Part shown: piece by piece, positions 12,516-23,107 of the stretch
How positions within the stretch are numbered: position 1 is the stretch's first letter
Layout of the letters: each line of letters opens with the position of its first letter
Assembly: GCA_029204225.1 (NCBI GenBank)
Contig: CM055098.1
Coordinates: 50,219,134-50,283,133 of the forward strand
Length of the DNA: 64,000 nt
Direction of reading: 5' to 3'
From: Diphasiastrum complanatum
Taxonomy: Eukaryota; Streptophyta; Lycopodiopsida; Lycopodiales; Lycopodiaceae
The notes under the pieces: model-generated
Databases searched by the model: none
What the model was told of the DNA's origin: nothing
What the model saw: the letters and a program-made list of their open reading frames with translations, nothing else
Program-made: the position numbers and the translations under genes

Positions 12516-13285
12516 AGCATTGACATTAATTGATGCAATAGTGGTGGATGTCGTAGTGGTCTTCCCTGCTGTATAAGTCAACATACTGATATTCGGCTCA
12601 TCGTCTGAATCTTCATCATCCTCCCGAATTGCATCATCCATAGCATTCTACAACATTGCGTACTCATTATGGCATTTCAACTCACGTCTGATCTTTTTAG
12701 GTAAACCTGACAAAAACCACATAATCATGGCATTTTCGTTAATCAGCTCAGGTTCGCACTCAGATATGAGACGTTTTACCCGTTCAATGTAATCTCGAAC
12801 CATTTTCCGCTTTCCCATTTTAATTTTACTTGAAAGTAGAAAAGGGTCTTCCATAAACTTTTGAGGTTTGAACCGTGTGATACGAGCTCGTTTAACAATG
12901 TCCTAATCCATACGCTCAGTTTCATCTTGATTATAGTACCAATCTTGTGCTGCGTCTATTAAGGCCATAGGAAAAAGTTTAAGTTTATCATGGGAAAAAT
13001 TTTTGCCATAGACTTCACAAGATTCAGAATAGATCTGAAGAAATCTGTACGCTCAATTTCATCTTGATTATAGTACCAATCTTGTGCTGCGTCTGTTAAG
13101 GCCATAGGAAAAAGCTTAAGTTTATCTTGGGGAAAAACTTTGCCATAGACCTCACAAGATTCATAATAGATCTGAAGAAATCTAATTGGATCTGTTAATC
13201 CATTGTATTTGGGTAGATCCAAACGGGGTGCTTTTCTAATAATGATTGGATTGACTTCTTGCCACCTCTAGGGGCAGCCATCTTT
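12516..13285 (-). pseudogene. Second gypsy gag fragment (minus)
   Basis: Minus-strand gag-like frames: DLPKYNGLTDPIRFLQIYYE and KLFPMALTDAAQDWYYNQDE (13222-12959), then KRKMVRDYIERVKRLISECE and MIMWFLSGLPKKIRRELKCH (12854-12648), then an acidic, Thr-rich stretch (12641-12420). These match the Retrotrans_gag pattern (FP..L...A..WY; F..GL). A 137-bp internal tandem duplication disrupts it, so it is inactive. Confidence 0.7.
12911..13184. repeat. 137-bp tandem duplication inside gag
   Basis: Two adjacent copies starting at 12911 and 13048 (shared core ATTATAGTACCAATCTTGTG). Both encode the same gag segment, so FPMALTDAAQDWYYNQ occurs twice. Divergence is about 7 percent by eye. Confidence 0.85.
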
Positions 13286-14340
13286 ACAGATTTAAATCAA
13301 GCAGACAATGAGATTAGATCTAGATTTCCAATCAATACTATCTCATATCAGATATGCTAGATCTCTTCCACTTGACAAGAATCAGATTTCTATATCGAGA
13401 AAAAGATTCATAAAATCAACCAATCGATACTTCTCAAAAAGTGAAAAATTCTCAGAATCTAAATCAGACTGTATCAGATTTGACCCAAAATTCGACAGAG
13501 ACTTGATCTGGAAAATCAAAACCTAAAAATAGAATTGGCGAAGGTTCCCTAGCCGAAGGTTGACTCGACAAAGGTTCAACAATGCTATTTTTGAAAGAAA
13601 AAAAAACTCTCTAATCAGGTTTTTCTGACAAATTCTATGGAAATAACCTTCGTCGAACTCTCAGACTCAGAATCTGACACAGATAAAGTTAGGGTAGAAC
13701 TGACGAAGGTTTTTGGCACACAAAAACACAGTTTATGTAGTTTGACGAGGGTAAAAATAGAGATTTTCTATGATCTTGATAGAATGAATGTTTGTCGAAC
13801 TCAAAAATAATAATTTACTATAAATAAAATATCTAGAAACTCGACGAAGGTTCTGGCAAAGAATCAAGAGTAATACTGGTATTTTTGCAAAAAAAAGACT
13901 TTTTTTTGACAAAAATATGACAATTATGACAATTGATCCTCTGAGAAACCTTCTATTTCTGATATTATTCTTTGCCGACCTAGCAGTAGATAGATCTAAA
14001 TCACACCTATGCACAGGGAATCGGATGAAGGTTCTTTTTCTGTATTTTTAGGGTTTTGATGATTTTTTTATATTTTTTGATGGTTTTTCTGATGTTTCTG
14101 GAAATCTGCTGGAAAAGATTGTTCGTCCTTTAAACTGAAGGTTTTGTGATCAAAACCGGAGGTGCCTACAACTCGGCAAACGTTTTTTGAAAGAGGGCAA
14201 AAAGTTATCAGTTTTGATGACGATTTTTTCTTCCTTTTGACCAAAATTTGGCAGATTTGACCGATTTTTGTTGTTTTTTTCTGATATCTCAAATCCAAAT
14301 GGATTTTAAGATTGGTGATCTGAATAGCTTTCCATGTTCC
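13286..14340 (-). other. Gypsy leader or LTR-like sequence
   Basis: Non-coding. The words CGAAGGTT/GACGAAGG recur many times (13540-14040). The same AACCTTCG vocabulary appears inverted at 31140-31330 downstream of the plus gypsy pol, which suggests one element family. No termini were resolved. Confidence 0.4.
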
Positions 14341-15039
14341 ATAATCAGTTGAGCCCCCTAATGGTGTCTAATCCTTACCAAACTTCATGACAGCTTAGGG
14401 ACAGCTTCATTACATCTCTGAAAATGTCCATACTAATTCTTGGCTGAGAATTTTGAGATCTACCTCAAAATTAGTCCAAAAAACATAAAAAAAATTATGA
14501 TTTTTGACCAATTTTGACCCAAATTCATGGGGGAAATCCACAAGTTTGTGCCTTCAAATCCAAATCCCTGTAAATCCATTGCATGCAAGCACTAAAAGTT
14601 CTGATTTAAGTCAAACATGGTTTCCATAGCCCATTTATGGTCCAAAAACCCCTCCAAAATCACTATCTAATCAACCTTTTGACTTTTCAACCAACATGCA
14701 ATCATTAAATTCTGTAATTAATGACTGTAAAACAGCAAGTACAATCTGGAAAACATACTACACCAGATCCTATAATCATTTCCTTGCAAAAACCATCAAT
14801 TCTAGGTGAAAAATTCACAAAATTCATCAAAAATCCAATGATTTCCTTCAAAATTCATGGAACAAGTCCACAATTATGATCTTTAGGCTGAAAGTACACC
14901 AAGGATCTGAGAATCCACTTACTTGAAACTGAATTCCAACACCTGGAAGAAGAAGCAAAGAGATACACCAAAAGAACTGCAAAATCCAAGATCCTCCAGC
15001 TCCACCTCCTGGTAGATGTGATCCAAGCTATGATACCAC
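14341..15039 (-). mobile_element. Internal region of small non-coding LTR element
   Basis: No reading frame. 14650-15030 is repeated inverted at 44690-45090. 14341-14660 is repeated in direct orientation at 42905-43160, sharing CCCTGTAAATCCATTGCATG with one mismatch. A PBS-like TGGTATCATAGC (15038-15027, minus) abuts the LTR, so this is the interior of a TRIM- or LARD-like non-autonomous element read leftwards. Confidence 0.65.
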
Positions 15040-15621
<582 letters not shown>

Positions 15622-15654
15622 ACTCGTAAGAACTTCCTAATTTGGTTTGGTTGA

Positions 15655-15915
15655 ATAGCTTTTCAGACCTATAAATAGGTTCAGTACCTTTAAAACCAAG
15701 CAATTAAGATATAAGAACACTCACATCCATTAGCTAGAACTCGCCACCAAAAGACAATGATGATAGAAGTGGAAAAACTTGATTTTTCTTGATATTTGGA
15801 TGGAAATCCCATCATACATTGATACTTTTCAAGCTCGGATCTGAGCATATTAGGGCACCTCTGAACTTATCATACCCTAACCCTAACATCTACCCTAATA
15901 AGTCATTGGATCCAT
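15655..15915 (+). repeat. Dispersed repeat, copy 1 (255 bp)
   Basis: Direct repeat of 35664-35925, sharing GGCACCTCTGAACTTATCAT-type text, TTGATATTTGGATGGAAATC, and a TATA-like CTATAAATAGG near the start. The contents (TATA box, short open leader) suggest an LTR U3/R fragment. No protein. Confidence 0.7.
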
Positions 15916-16130
15916 GTAGGATCGTAGAAGGATGAAGGCATACTAGTCGTATGGCGCAACCGTGGGGCCAGGGAATCCCAAGAAGGACTCCACAATCTAA
16001 TTAAGCAGCTTGGACTGGATTCTGTCCTTGCAAAATGTTAAAGAAACTAAAAAGTTGTTCAACAGATGCGCAGCCCCCTGAATTACTGGGTCCGTGATAG
16101 CCTCTATCAGGTACCCGTTGTTAGTTTGGA

Positions 16131-16940
16131 TTGGAATTTCAGGTGAGGTCTGGAGAGCTTGTACAAATTGTCCTTAATGGTCTAGGAGATGACTTTGCAA
16201 ATTTGGTCCAAAGTTTTGCCATCCAAGACACTTTGCCAACTATAGAAAAACTTCACAGTGTATTAGTGGCTGAAGAGTGTAGGATGCTCCATGCAAAATC
16301 TAGGATGAGTTCCTTGTCTTTGCATGATGGTGATGAGAAAGCCAATTTCTCATTCAAGGGTAAAAAGAAGACCAATGGAAAGAAGAAGCATCCAAAGGAG
16401 GCCAAAGAAGAGGATGATGCATCAAGCTCAAAGGACAAGTCAAAGCAAAAATGCTTCTTTTGTGGAAAGAAAGGGCATTATGCATCTGAATGCTACAAGA
16501 GGCTAAGAGCACAAGTGGAGGAGGACAAACAAGGAAAGCTTGCAAAGGAGGAGGAGGAGGATGAAGTAGATGTATTCTTGATGGCATCTACATCCTCACC
16601 AACAAGCAATAGCAATTCAAGAGACAATTGGTGGATCGACAGTGGGGCTAGCTCCCACATGTCTTGTAAAAAGGACTTTTTCTCAACCTTACACTCTTTC
16701 GATGCTGCTAAAAAGTTTGTCTTTACTGCAAATGATGAAGAGTGTAGGATAGATGGTGTTGGCACCATCTCTTTGTGTCTAGAATCCTCAAAATGCATGG
16801 ATCTAGAAAATGTCCTTTATGTATCATCAATCACCAAGAATATGCTTAGTGTTGGTCTACTCTTAGAAAGTGGTTTGGATGTCGACTTTAAGCATGGTGT
16901 TTGTTTCATCTTGAAGAATGATGTTTGCATTGCAAAGTGA
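16131..16940 (+). pseudogene. Copia gag (3' part) and protease
   Basis: One open frame that lacks the gag N-terminus. It has the gag segment LVQIVLNGLGDDFANLVQSF, a basic linker, a CCHC knuckle (CFFCGKKGHYASEC, about 16449-16490), an acidic stretch, and a protease with WWIDSGASSHMSCKKDFF, then VLYVSSITKNMLSVG. The frame ends in TGA at 16940, before the usual GAG-pre-integrase. Integrase, RT and RNase H are absent: the next 1.1 kb holds unrelated frames and then the polypurine tract and LTR. It belongs to a non-autonomous copia derivative also seen at 34.6-38.8 kb. Confidence 0.8.
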
Positions 16941-16955
16941 TTTAAACATGGAAGA

Positions 16956-17873
16956 TTGTTTAAGTTGGAAGCTAGTGTTGCTTTTGAAAGAATGAGCTTG
17001 GCAAAGGAGGAGATCACTCAAGAGGAGATCTTGGCAAAGTGTGATCTTGCTTGCATTGAGGAGGAGCATCAAAAGGAGGAAGATCTTGAGGATCAGCCTC
17101 AAAGCATGAGAGTTCCAAGGGAGTCCTCAATGACAATGGCCGAGTCATCAAATTGCATGCAAATTGTCCATTCAAGTGTGCATCTTGCAAGGGTGGTGAG
17201 CATTGGAGAGTCTACTATCTTTGAATACTTTTTGGAAAGTAGTAGTAGACATGAGGTGACTTGTTTCTTATCTTTAAGATTCATGGTGTTTATTACTTTG
17301 TATGACAAGACAATGAAATGGGATGCTTTGAAATCTACATTTGTTGTTGATAAAGCAATTTCATTGGATAGCTATTTTTGTAATAGTTTGAATAGAGTCA
17401 TGAAAGATGAAACATCATTTGCTTTGGAAATCTTTGTGTCCACATGCTTTGTGCATGATCATTCTAATGTAAGGACCAAAGATTATCATATTTCAATGAT
17501 AGGAATAATGGTAGTGTTTTGCTCTTCAAGTAGAGATTGTAGAATCTACTTGTTTTAAACCAAAGAATTTGTCAATGGTGAAAATGTGATCTTTCAAGAG
17601 TGGAAGATTTGTAAGCTTGAAGAAGCACCTTTGGATCAACACCTTATTCAATTCATTGATGTTTTGAAGTCAAGTCAAGTGGAGGATCAAGCTCAAGACC
17701 CGAGGACTCCAAGAAGAATCTTGAGTATCAAGATAGAGCCATCAAGGCTCAATCATATGGATCAAGCAAGGCATGTTGTCTTTGGCAACATTATTTATGC
17801 ACTTAATATTTTAATTGATGTATCTTCAAGTGCACAAAATGCCTTGGAATCCATGGCTTGGCATTATGTTTAG
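16956..17873 (+). CDS. Non-pol ORFs in copia derivative (function unknown)
   Basis: Two frames (16956-17558, 200 codons; 17586-17873, 95 codons) fill the place where copia pol should be. The first has a Glu/Lys-rich start (EEEHQKEEDLEDQPQ) and a hydrophobic-aromatic middle (FLSLRFMVFITLYDKTMKWD). That block loosely resembles FIHISLYSSYFVFDKKHVMY in the minus-strand derivative at 36.3-38 kb, which supports a shared extra ORF. No known domain recognised; it may equally be decayed pol or captured DNA. Confidence 0.35.
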
Positions 17874-18070
17874 TTTTGAAGTGTGCTACATGTATATAGA
17901 CACATTTACGGAACATCTTGTAAGGGATCCTCTAAGAGGTGGTGAAAGATCCTTCATGGACATCATTCTCTATTGGAGTCTCAAAAGTTCCTTGTTTGTA
18001 GCTGGATATTTTAGACACTTCTAAAAGCTTTCATTCATCTATCAAGAGAGTTGTAAATAGATCAAGCTAA

Positions 18071-18083
18071 ATTTGAGGAGGAG
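18071..18083 (+). other. Polypurine tract
   Basis: TTTGAGGAGGAG directly precedes the LTR TG terminus, fixing the LTR as a 3' LTR of a plus-strand element. Confidence 0.75.
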
Positions 18084-18784
18084 TGTGAAGAATTGCCAAA
18101 AATTGGCAAATCTAGCTTGATCAAAAACCATGTAGAATAGTGTAAATTGTGTACACAAGTGGGTCCCACACATGTGAGGCCATGATGCCACATGGGAAAC
18201 CCATCCTAATGTAGGTTAGGTCAAGTCAAGAGAGTTGGTCATGTCTATTTGGTGGTCATCCCTACTTTATAGGACCTACACCTAAGTTTAAGGTGAAAAT
18301 TTGACCAACTAGCTACCTACCAAGCATAACTCTAGGAAATAGACTAGGGTTTCATTTTAGGTCAAGGAGAGTGAGTTAAATTCCTTATTACATGCTGGAA
18401 ATCTACCTAACTTCAAGAAGGAAGTCGAATCTGCTATGTATTCCCTCTTTCCATAGTGAGAAGATAGAAAATTTTTGGAGCTCATTTGCAATCTCAAGCT
18501 AGTTCACTATGTACATTGAGTTTTTGTGATCCAAATGAAACCAAATCAATTTCTACTTGTTTCTTAGGTTGAAGGCCGTACTACAGCCTGTATTACACAC
18601 GTGTGGGCTCGGATTTCAATGTTGATCAATGCTTTTGATTGTTAATGCTTGTTGTTTGTCAAACTGCCAATCTAGATCAACTTTTTTGTGTCGAGTTTTT
18701 TGATAAATTGTTAAGCAAGCATCCAATCACTCTTGTGGATCTTTTGTAGATCCATTTATGGTCCTAAAGTACAGTACTTTCACA
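18084..18784 (+). mobile_element. 3' LTR of copia derivative (701 bp)
   Basis: Begins TGTGAAGAATTGCC and ends GTACTTTCACA. It is the inverted relative of 33215-33939. No PBS follows, confirming the 3' position. Confidence 0.85.
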
Positions 18785-19426
18785 ATATCTAGTTAGACTA
18801 AACTAGTCTTGTAATTATAGATTAGTTAAGCAATTCTTGTAATCACAAGGATGTTGTGTATAAAAAACATTCAAATCGCATTCGCTAGACGGTGTAACAA
18901 AGCGGAAGATTGAGCATTGGAATATATGCCACATTTAGGCTATAACCACTTGTGTTGTTCATGCTCCATATGAGCAAATGCTCTTATGTTAAGCATTAAG
19001 TGTAAAATATCACTAACACCACCTACTATCTGTGTCTAATTTTGATATGTGTGTATTGTGATTGATTACACTTGCTCAATTGATTTTCTCAACTTGTTCA
19101 CTCAGTCTGATCGAATCACGGACGTCTTCGACTCCTTAGAATTCAATCAGATGACGGTTGTCTCTGACGCATAAGGAACAAACGCTATCTTTCTGCACTA
19201 TCACATTGAATTTAAATTGAACTTCACTTTCAAACTGATCAATAGTAATTCCACATAATATTTACCCTCTTCGATGAACTATACTCAAATTAGAAAATTT
19301 GTTTGAGTATGAAACTATTTCAGCAGTCCTTACGCATGAGCTGTAATTCTATTCGGTATTTTCTATCTCTTCCTTCTCATCGAGACCGTTCTTGCTGATA
19401 GTTAGTCGCAGCCCACATCAAGGGAG
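18785..19426. other. LTR-like relic, no gene
   Basis: Non-coding sequence. TGTGTATAAAAAAC (about 18855) is TATA-like, and 'ttgtaatcacaaggatgttg' resembles an LTR R region. It lies between the 3' LTR and a truncated minus copia. Confidence 0.4.
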
Positions 19427-20856
19427 TCATTCCGCATTCTCTCTTCCTCCCCCAATAGCTTCAAAGTTGGGATGGCCCAATCTTTTATGCCATAATTCTT
19501 CTTGAGAGATCTTGGTCATATAGGATGTAGCACAAGTTTTAGCACTCTCTCTTGAATCTAGTTTGCCTCGAAATCTAGATCCACTAGTAATAATCTCATG
19601 CTCTCTCTTGATTACACAAGTGTCAAACTTGACATCTAGGCCATTATCAAGCAATTGACCAACACTAATGAGATTTGCTTTTAGTTTTGGCACAAAAAGA
19701 ACATTTTTGAGACTCAAAACTTTTGAGGATGCAACATTTAAGGGAATACTCCATAATCCTTCAATCCTACAATCACAATCATTTGCAGTATAGATGGATT
19801 TCTTGACCCCTTCATAAGGCAAGAGACTAGAAAATGAATCTTTTGAGCTACACATGTGAGAACTAGCTCCACTATCAATATACCACAATCCATCTTTTTT
19901 GAAATGAGAAGAATAGAAACTAGACACCATAAGTGAACCCTCTCTATCACTCTCATTAGTATCACACACTCACTCTCATTAGAATTGTTAGCATGCTTGA
20001 ATTAATTCTTCTTCTTTAAGCAACTTGTGGCATAATGGCCTTTCTTGCCACAAAAGAACCACTTGATCTTCTTTTTCTTCCACTTGGATGTTGAAGCTTG
20101 AGAGGAACTCTCCTCCTCTCCATCTTTGTCTTTGTTGAAGTGTTGTTGATGTTGCCCTTTGCTCCTCCATTTGTGCTTGTCTTTGACAAAGAGAGCTTTG
20201 TCTTCTCCACCATTGTTGATTGAGAGTTTGTTCATCCTCATGAGCTTGTTCCCTTGTCTACACTCTTCAACAATAAGTACTCCTTGAAGTGCCTGCAAGC
20301 TTGGAAGCTCCTCTCCGATTGCATATGATTGAACAAGATTGTCAAAATCATCCTTCAAGCCATTAAGGATTAATTGCACTAGTTCACTTTGATTGATGTG
20401 GTCTCCAATGCATGCAAGCTCTCTATGGATGTCCTTTACTCTCAAAACATAGTTGGAAGCACTCTCATCACTTCTTTAACAACGTTGAAAAAATTGATTT
20501 CTAAATGTGAGCAATCTAGAGGTATTCTTGGCCTCATAAATGGCTTTGAGGGTTTCCCAAGCCTCCTTAGTTGAGGTGCAAGCACCAATTTCTCTCAACA
20601 CTTCATTTGAAACATTCATCTTGATATAGTGAAGAGCCATTCTTGCTCTTTTCTTGTACCTTTGGACTTCTTGAAAAAGTTGAGGCTCCTCATCAAGTCC
20701 AAAGACAATATCCATCACATCTTGGAGGATCAAAATTGACTCCATCCTCACCTTCCAAATAGAGTAGTTGGAGGTGGTCAATCTCTTGCTATGCTCCAAG
20801 AGAAAGGATCCCAAAGATGTCATGGAAACTTGAGAAATTGTCTTGTAATTGATCAA
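19427..20856 (-). pseudogene. Copia gag-protease remnant (minus)
   Basis: Gag starts near 20856 with SMTSLGSFLLEHSKRLTTSN, YSIWKVRMESILILQDVMDI and KEAWETLKAIYEAKNTSRLL (DUF4219/UBN2 pattern). The second frame (20445-20002) carries LVQLILNGLKDDFDNLVQSY and a knuckle WFFCGKKGHYATSC (first Cys position changed to Phe-Phe-Cys context). Protease (19969-19427) has WYIDSGASSHMCSSKDSF and then GAG-pre-integrase ELWHKRLGHPNFEAI. It stops there, so integrase, RT and RNase H are missing, like the derivatives at 16.1 and 38.1 kb. Confidence 0.85.
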
Positions 20857-21242
20857 ACAATTGTGCTTCTATCTCAATGATGGATTCAATAATGGTGTCC
20901 TACCAACTTCAACTTGAGATTTTGCAACAAGGTGTGAGATCAATCTCACTAGCTCTACCAATCTCTCAAACTCTCATCCAAAGATGAAGCAAGGACAAAA
21001 TTTGGGCCACCTTTACTCAAGCACGTGTAAAGCACTCAAAACATCCACAATAGACTCATTGACAAATACAAGTGATTTGTATGAAAATATGTGGCTATGA
21101 CCTCAAAATGATGCCTAGATCTCACCTAGACAAGGGACACCCAAAGTGTGTGAATGATCTCCTAAGATGTGTGTGATTGCACAAAGACCTTGCACTTCAT
21201 TCTACAATCTATCTTGAAAATTATAAGGCAAGAGCGCATAGT
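20857..21242 (-). other. Copia 5' leader, no gene
   Basis: Non-coding sequence upstream of the minus gag. It ends where another copia LTR fragment begins at 21243. Confidence 0.45.
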
Positions 21243-21672
21243 GTTAGATTATTCTCCTAATTCTACTACTAACCGAGTAATCGATCTTGAATCTTCATCC
21301 ACTTATTATTCAATTCTGTAGTTCTCTTCGTGTTTTTACACAGTCTGCAGAAATACTCGAGAATCGCTAACAATTAGTTCCGACATATCGAACATCATAC
21401 GACAATCTTTATCGGGCCTCATCCGACATCGAACTATTGAATGAAAAACAGTTCCATTTGAATTAAAGTACAAACTTGCCCTAACCGTTTAGCAGGTAAA
21501 TTTTTGGGAAGACCTAACTGGATGGATGCTAGCTCATTATGGCCAACTCGCCATTAAGATCTACGACCTAATAAGTTGTCCTACTAGTATAAATAGCTAG
21601 CTCAGTTCTTTAGAGTTCATTTAGAGTTTTGCTATTAGTGCTTACTACTTATCAGTGGAAGTGCAATCATGT
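21243..21672 (+). mobile_element. Copia LTR fragment
   Basis: Starts TGTTAGATTATTCTCC. It is the inverted relative of the TG end of the LTR at 3281-4221, with similarity continuing to about 21672 (GCTATTAGTGCTTACTACTT), where it is lost. Contains TATAAATAGCTAGCTCAG (about 21589), a probable TATA box. No pol lies next to it in this orientation. Confidence 0.7.
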
Positions 21673-22754
21673 CGAAAAGCAGTGGGAATGAGTGGAAGCT
21701 GGTAGCGAGCTTGGTGTGTGGATCAAAAGCGCCACAATTAGCAGCAGAATGTTCAAACTAAATTGATTCAACAAATGCAAGTGAACTATAATAATAGTGA
21801 GACAGATAATTGCACTCTGATTAATATCAACAATGAGTACAATGCTTGAAGTAATTAATTTAGCTGATCATTGTGTGTGATCACACTGGCAACAGAAATA
21901 TCTGATTGATCACACTTTTTCAGTAGTAATTGTATATATCAGAAGAAGTTTTCTGATGAAGATTCTAGGATTAGATATACTGAAAATATCTACAACTAAC
22001 TCACATTGAATGCTATCCTCTAAATTAATTACGACCGCCTTGTAATTGTAAATACATATACAAAAGTAGGCGGACTGTCAACGCGAAGTTGTTGGGTCGC
22101 GGATTTCCGACCGACAGTATCAAAATTTTATAGGGTATCAAATTCAATCGAAAAAATGTACACTGGGTCAAAAAATATGTATAGGGTTTGATTTTCCAGG
22201 GTCGGATAAATCAGACCCGATTCGACCCGATCCAGGGCCTAAGATGCCCAGATAATTTCCGCCTCGATCCGATCTGATCCAAGGGCAAAAATTTCTCTTT
22301 TTGACAAGAGTTACATTGGATCGGAGAAGGCTTGGGTCTAAAAAATCCGAGATTGGATTTTTCGACGTTCTGCTCAAAAATTCGAGCCTTCATTTTTTTC
22401 TGATTTTGTATAGCTTTCAGGATGCTTATTAATGAATGGACTTGAGGCAGAGCATCGAATTTGAACACTCCCCCTTAATGTGGATCCTGGAAAGCTCTAA
22501 AATCGATTTTCATTGGCTAATCTCCATATCACAAGGCATACAAACTCTACAATTTGGACATAGAAAAATCATTCATGAGCAGAGATGTCATCTTTCTGGA
22601 GACAAATTTTTTGACCACAAGGGAAAAGCTGCAAAAATTTCCGACCCAAGGTTCGAACAACAGAAAATCGATACAAACTCAAAAAATGAGCCTGAACAAT
22701 AGAGGGTCAAAAGTCACCAAGAAAATCGAATCGACCCAAATAGCCCCCATCCAG
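21673..22754. other. No gene recognised
   Basis: AT-rich, then a stretch at 22095-22330 with repeated GACCCGAT/GATCCGAT words. No frame with recognisable similarity. Confidence 0.4.
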
Positions 22755-23060
22755 ATTTATGGATGATGCAGCCTGCTACTTTGTGCAGGAACCAAATACA
22801 GTTTCAGAGGCAATGTCTACACCTGATGCTGAACATTGGAAAGCAGCAATGTACAGAATTCGATTCTATGATGGAGAATCAAATGTGGACAGTCACTGAG
22901 CTGTCAAAGGATAGAAATCCGATTCCACGCAAATGGATATTCAAGGCAAAGTATGATCCTGAAGGCAGACTAAATCGATACAAAGCCAGGTTGGTTGCAA
23001 AAGGCTATTCCCAGATTTCAGATCTAGACTATTCCGAGACCTTCAGTCCGGGCTTCCAAG
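22755..23060 (+). pseudogene. Copia RT N-terminal fragment
   Basis: Plus-strand RT start: CYFVQEPNTVSEAMSTPDAE (frame 1), then after a frameshift NQMWTVTELSKDRNPIPRKW and RYKARLVAKGYSQISDLDYS, ending SETFSP. Cut off at about 23060, where a minus-strand copia RT of a different copy begins at 23108. Confidence 0.75.
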
Positions 23061-23107
23061 CAGTGGAATTGATCTCTAAGTAGGTGGCTTCTCTGAATTT
23101 GCTGTAC

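Noticed and set aside
13733-14298. Minus frames of 76-93 codons
   Set aside because: Low-complexity, Lys/Phe-rich translation of A/T runs in a gypsy leader.
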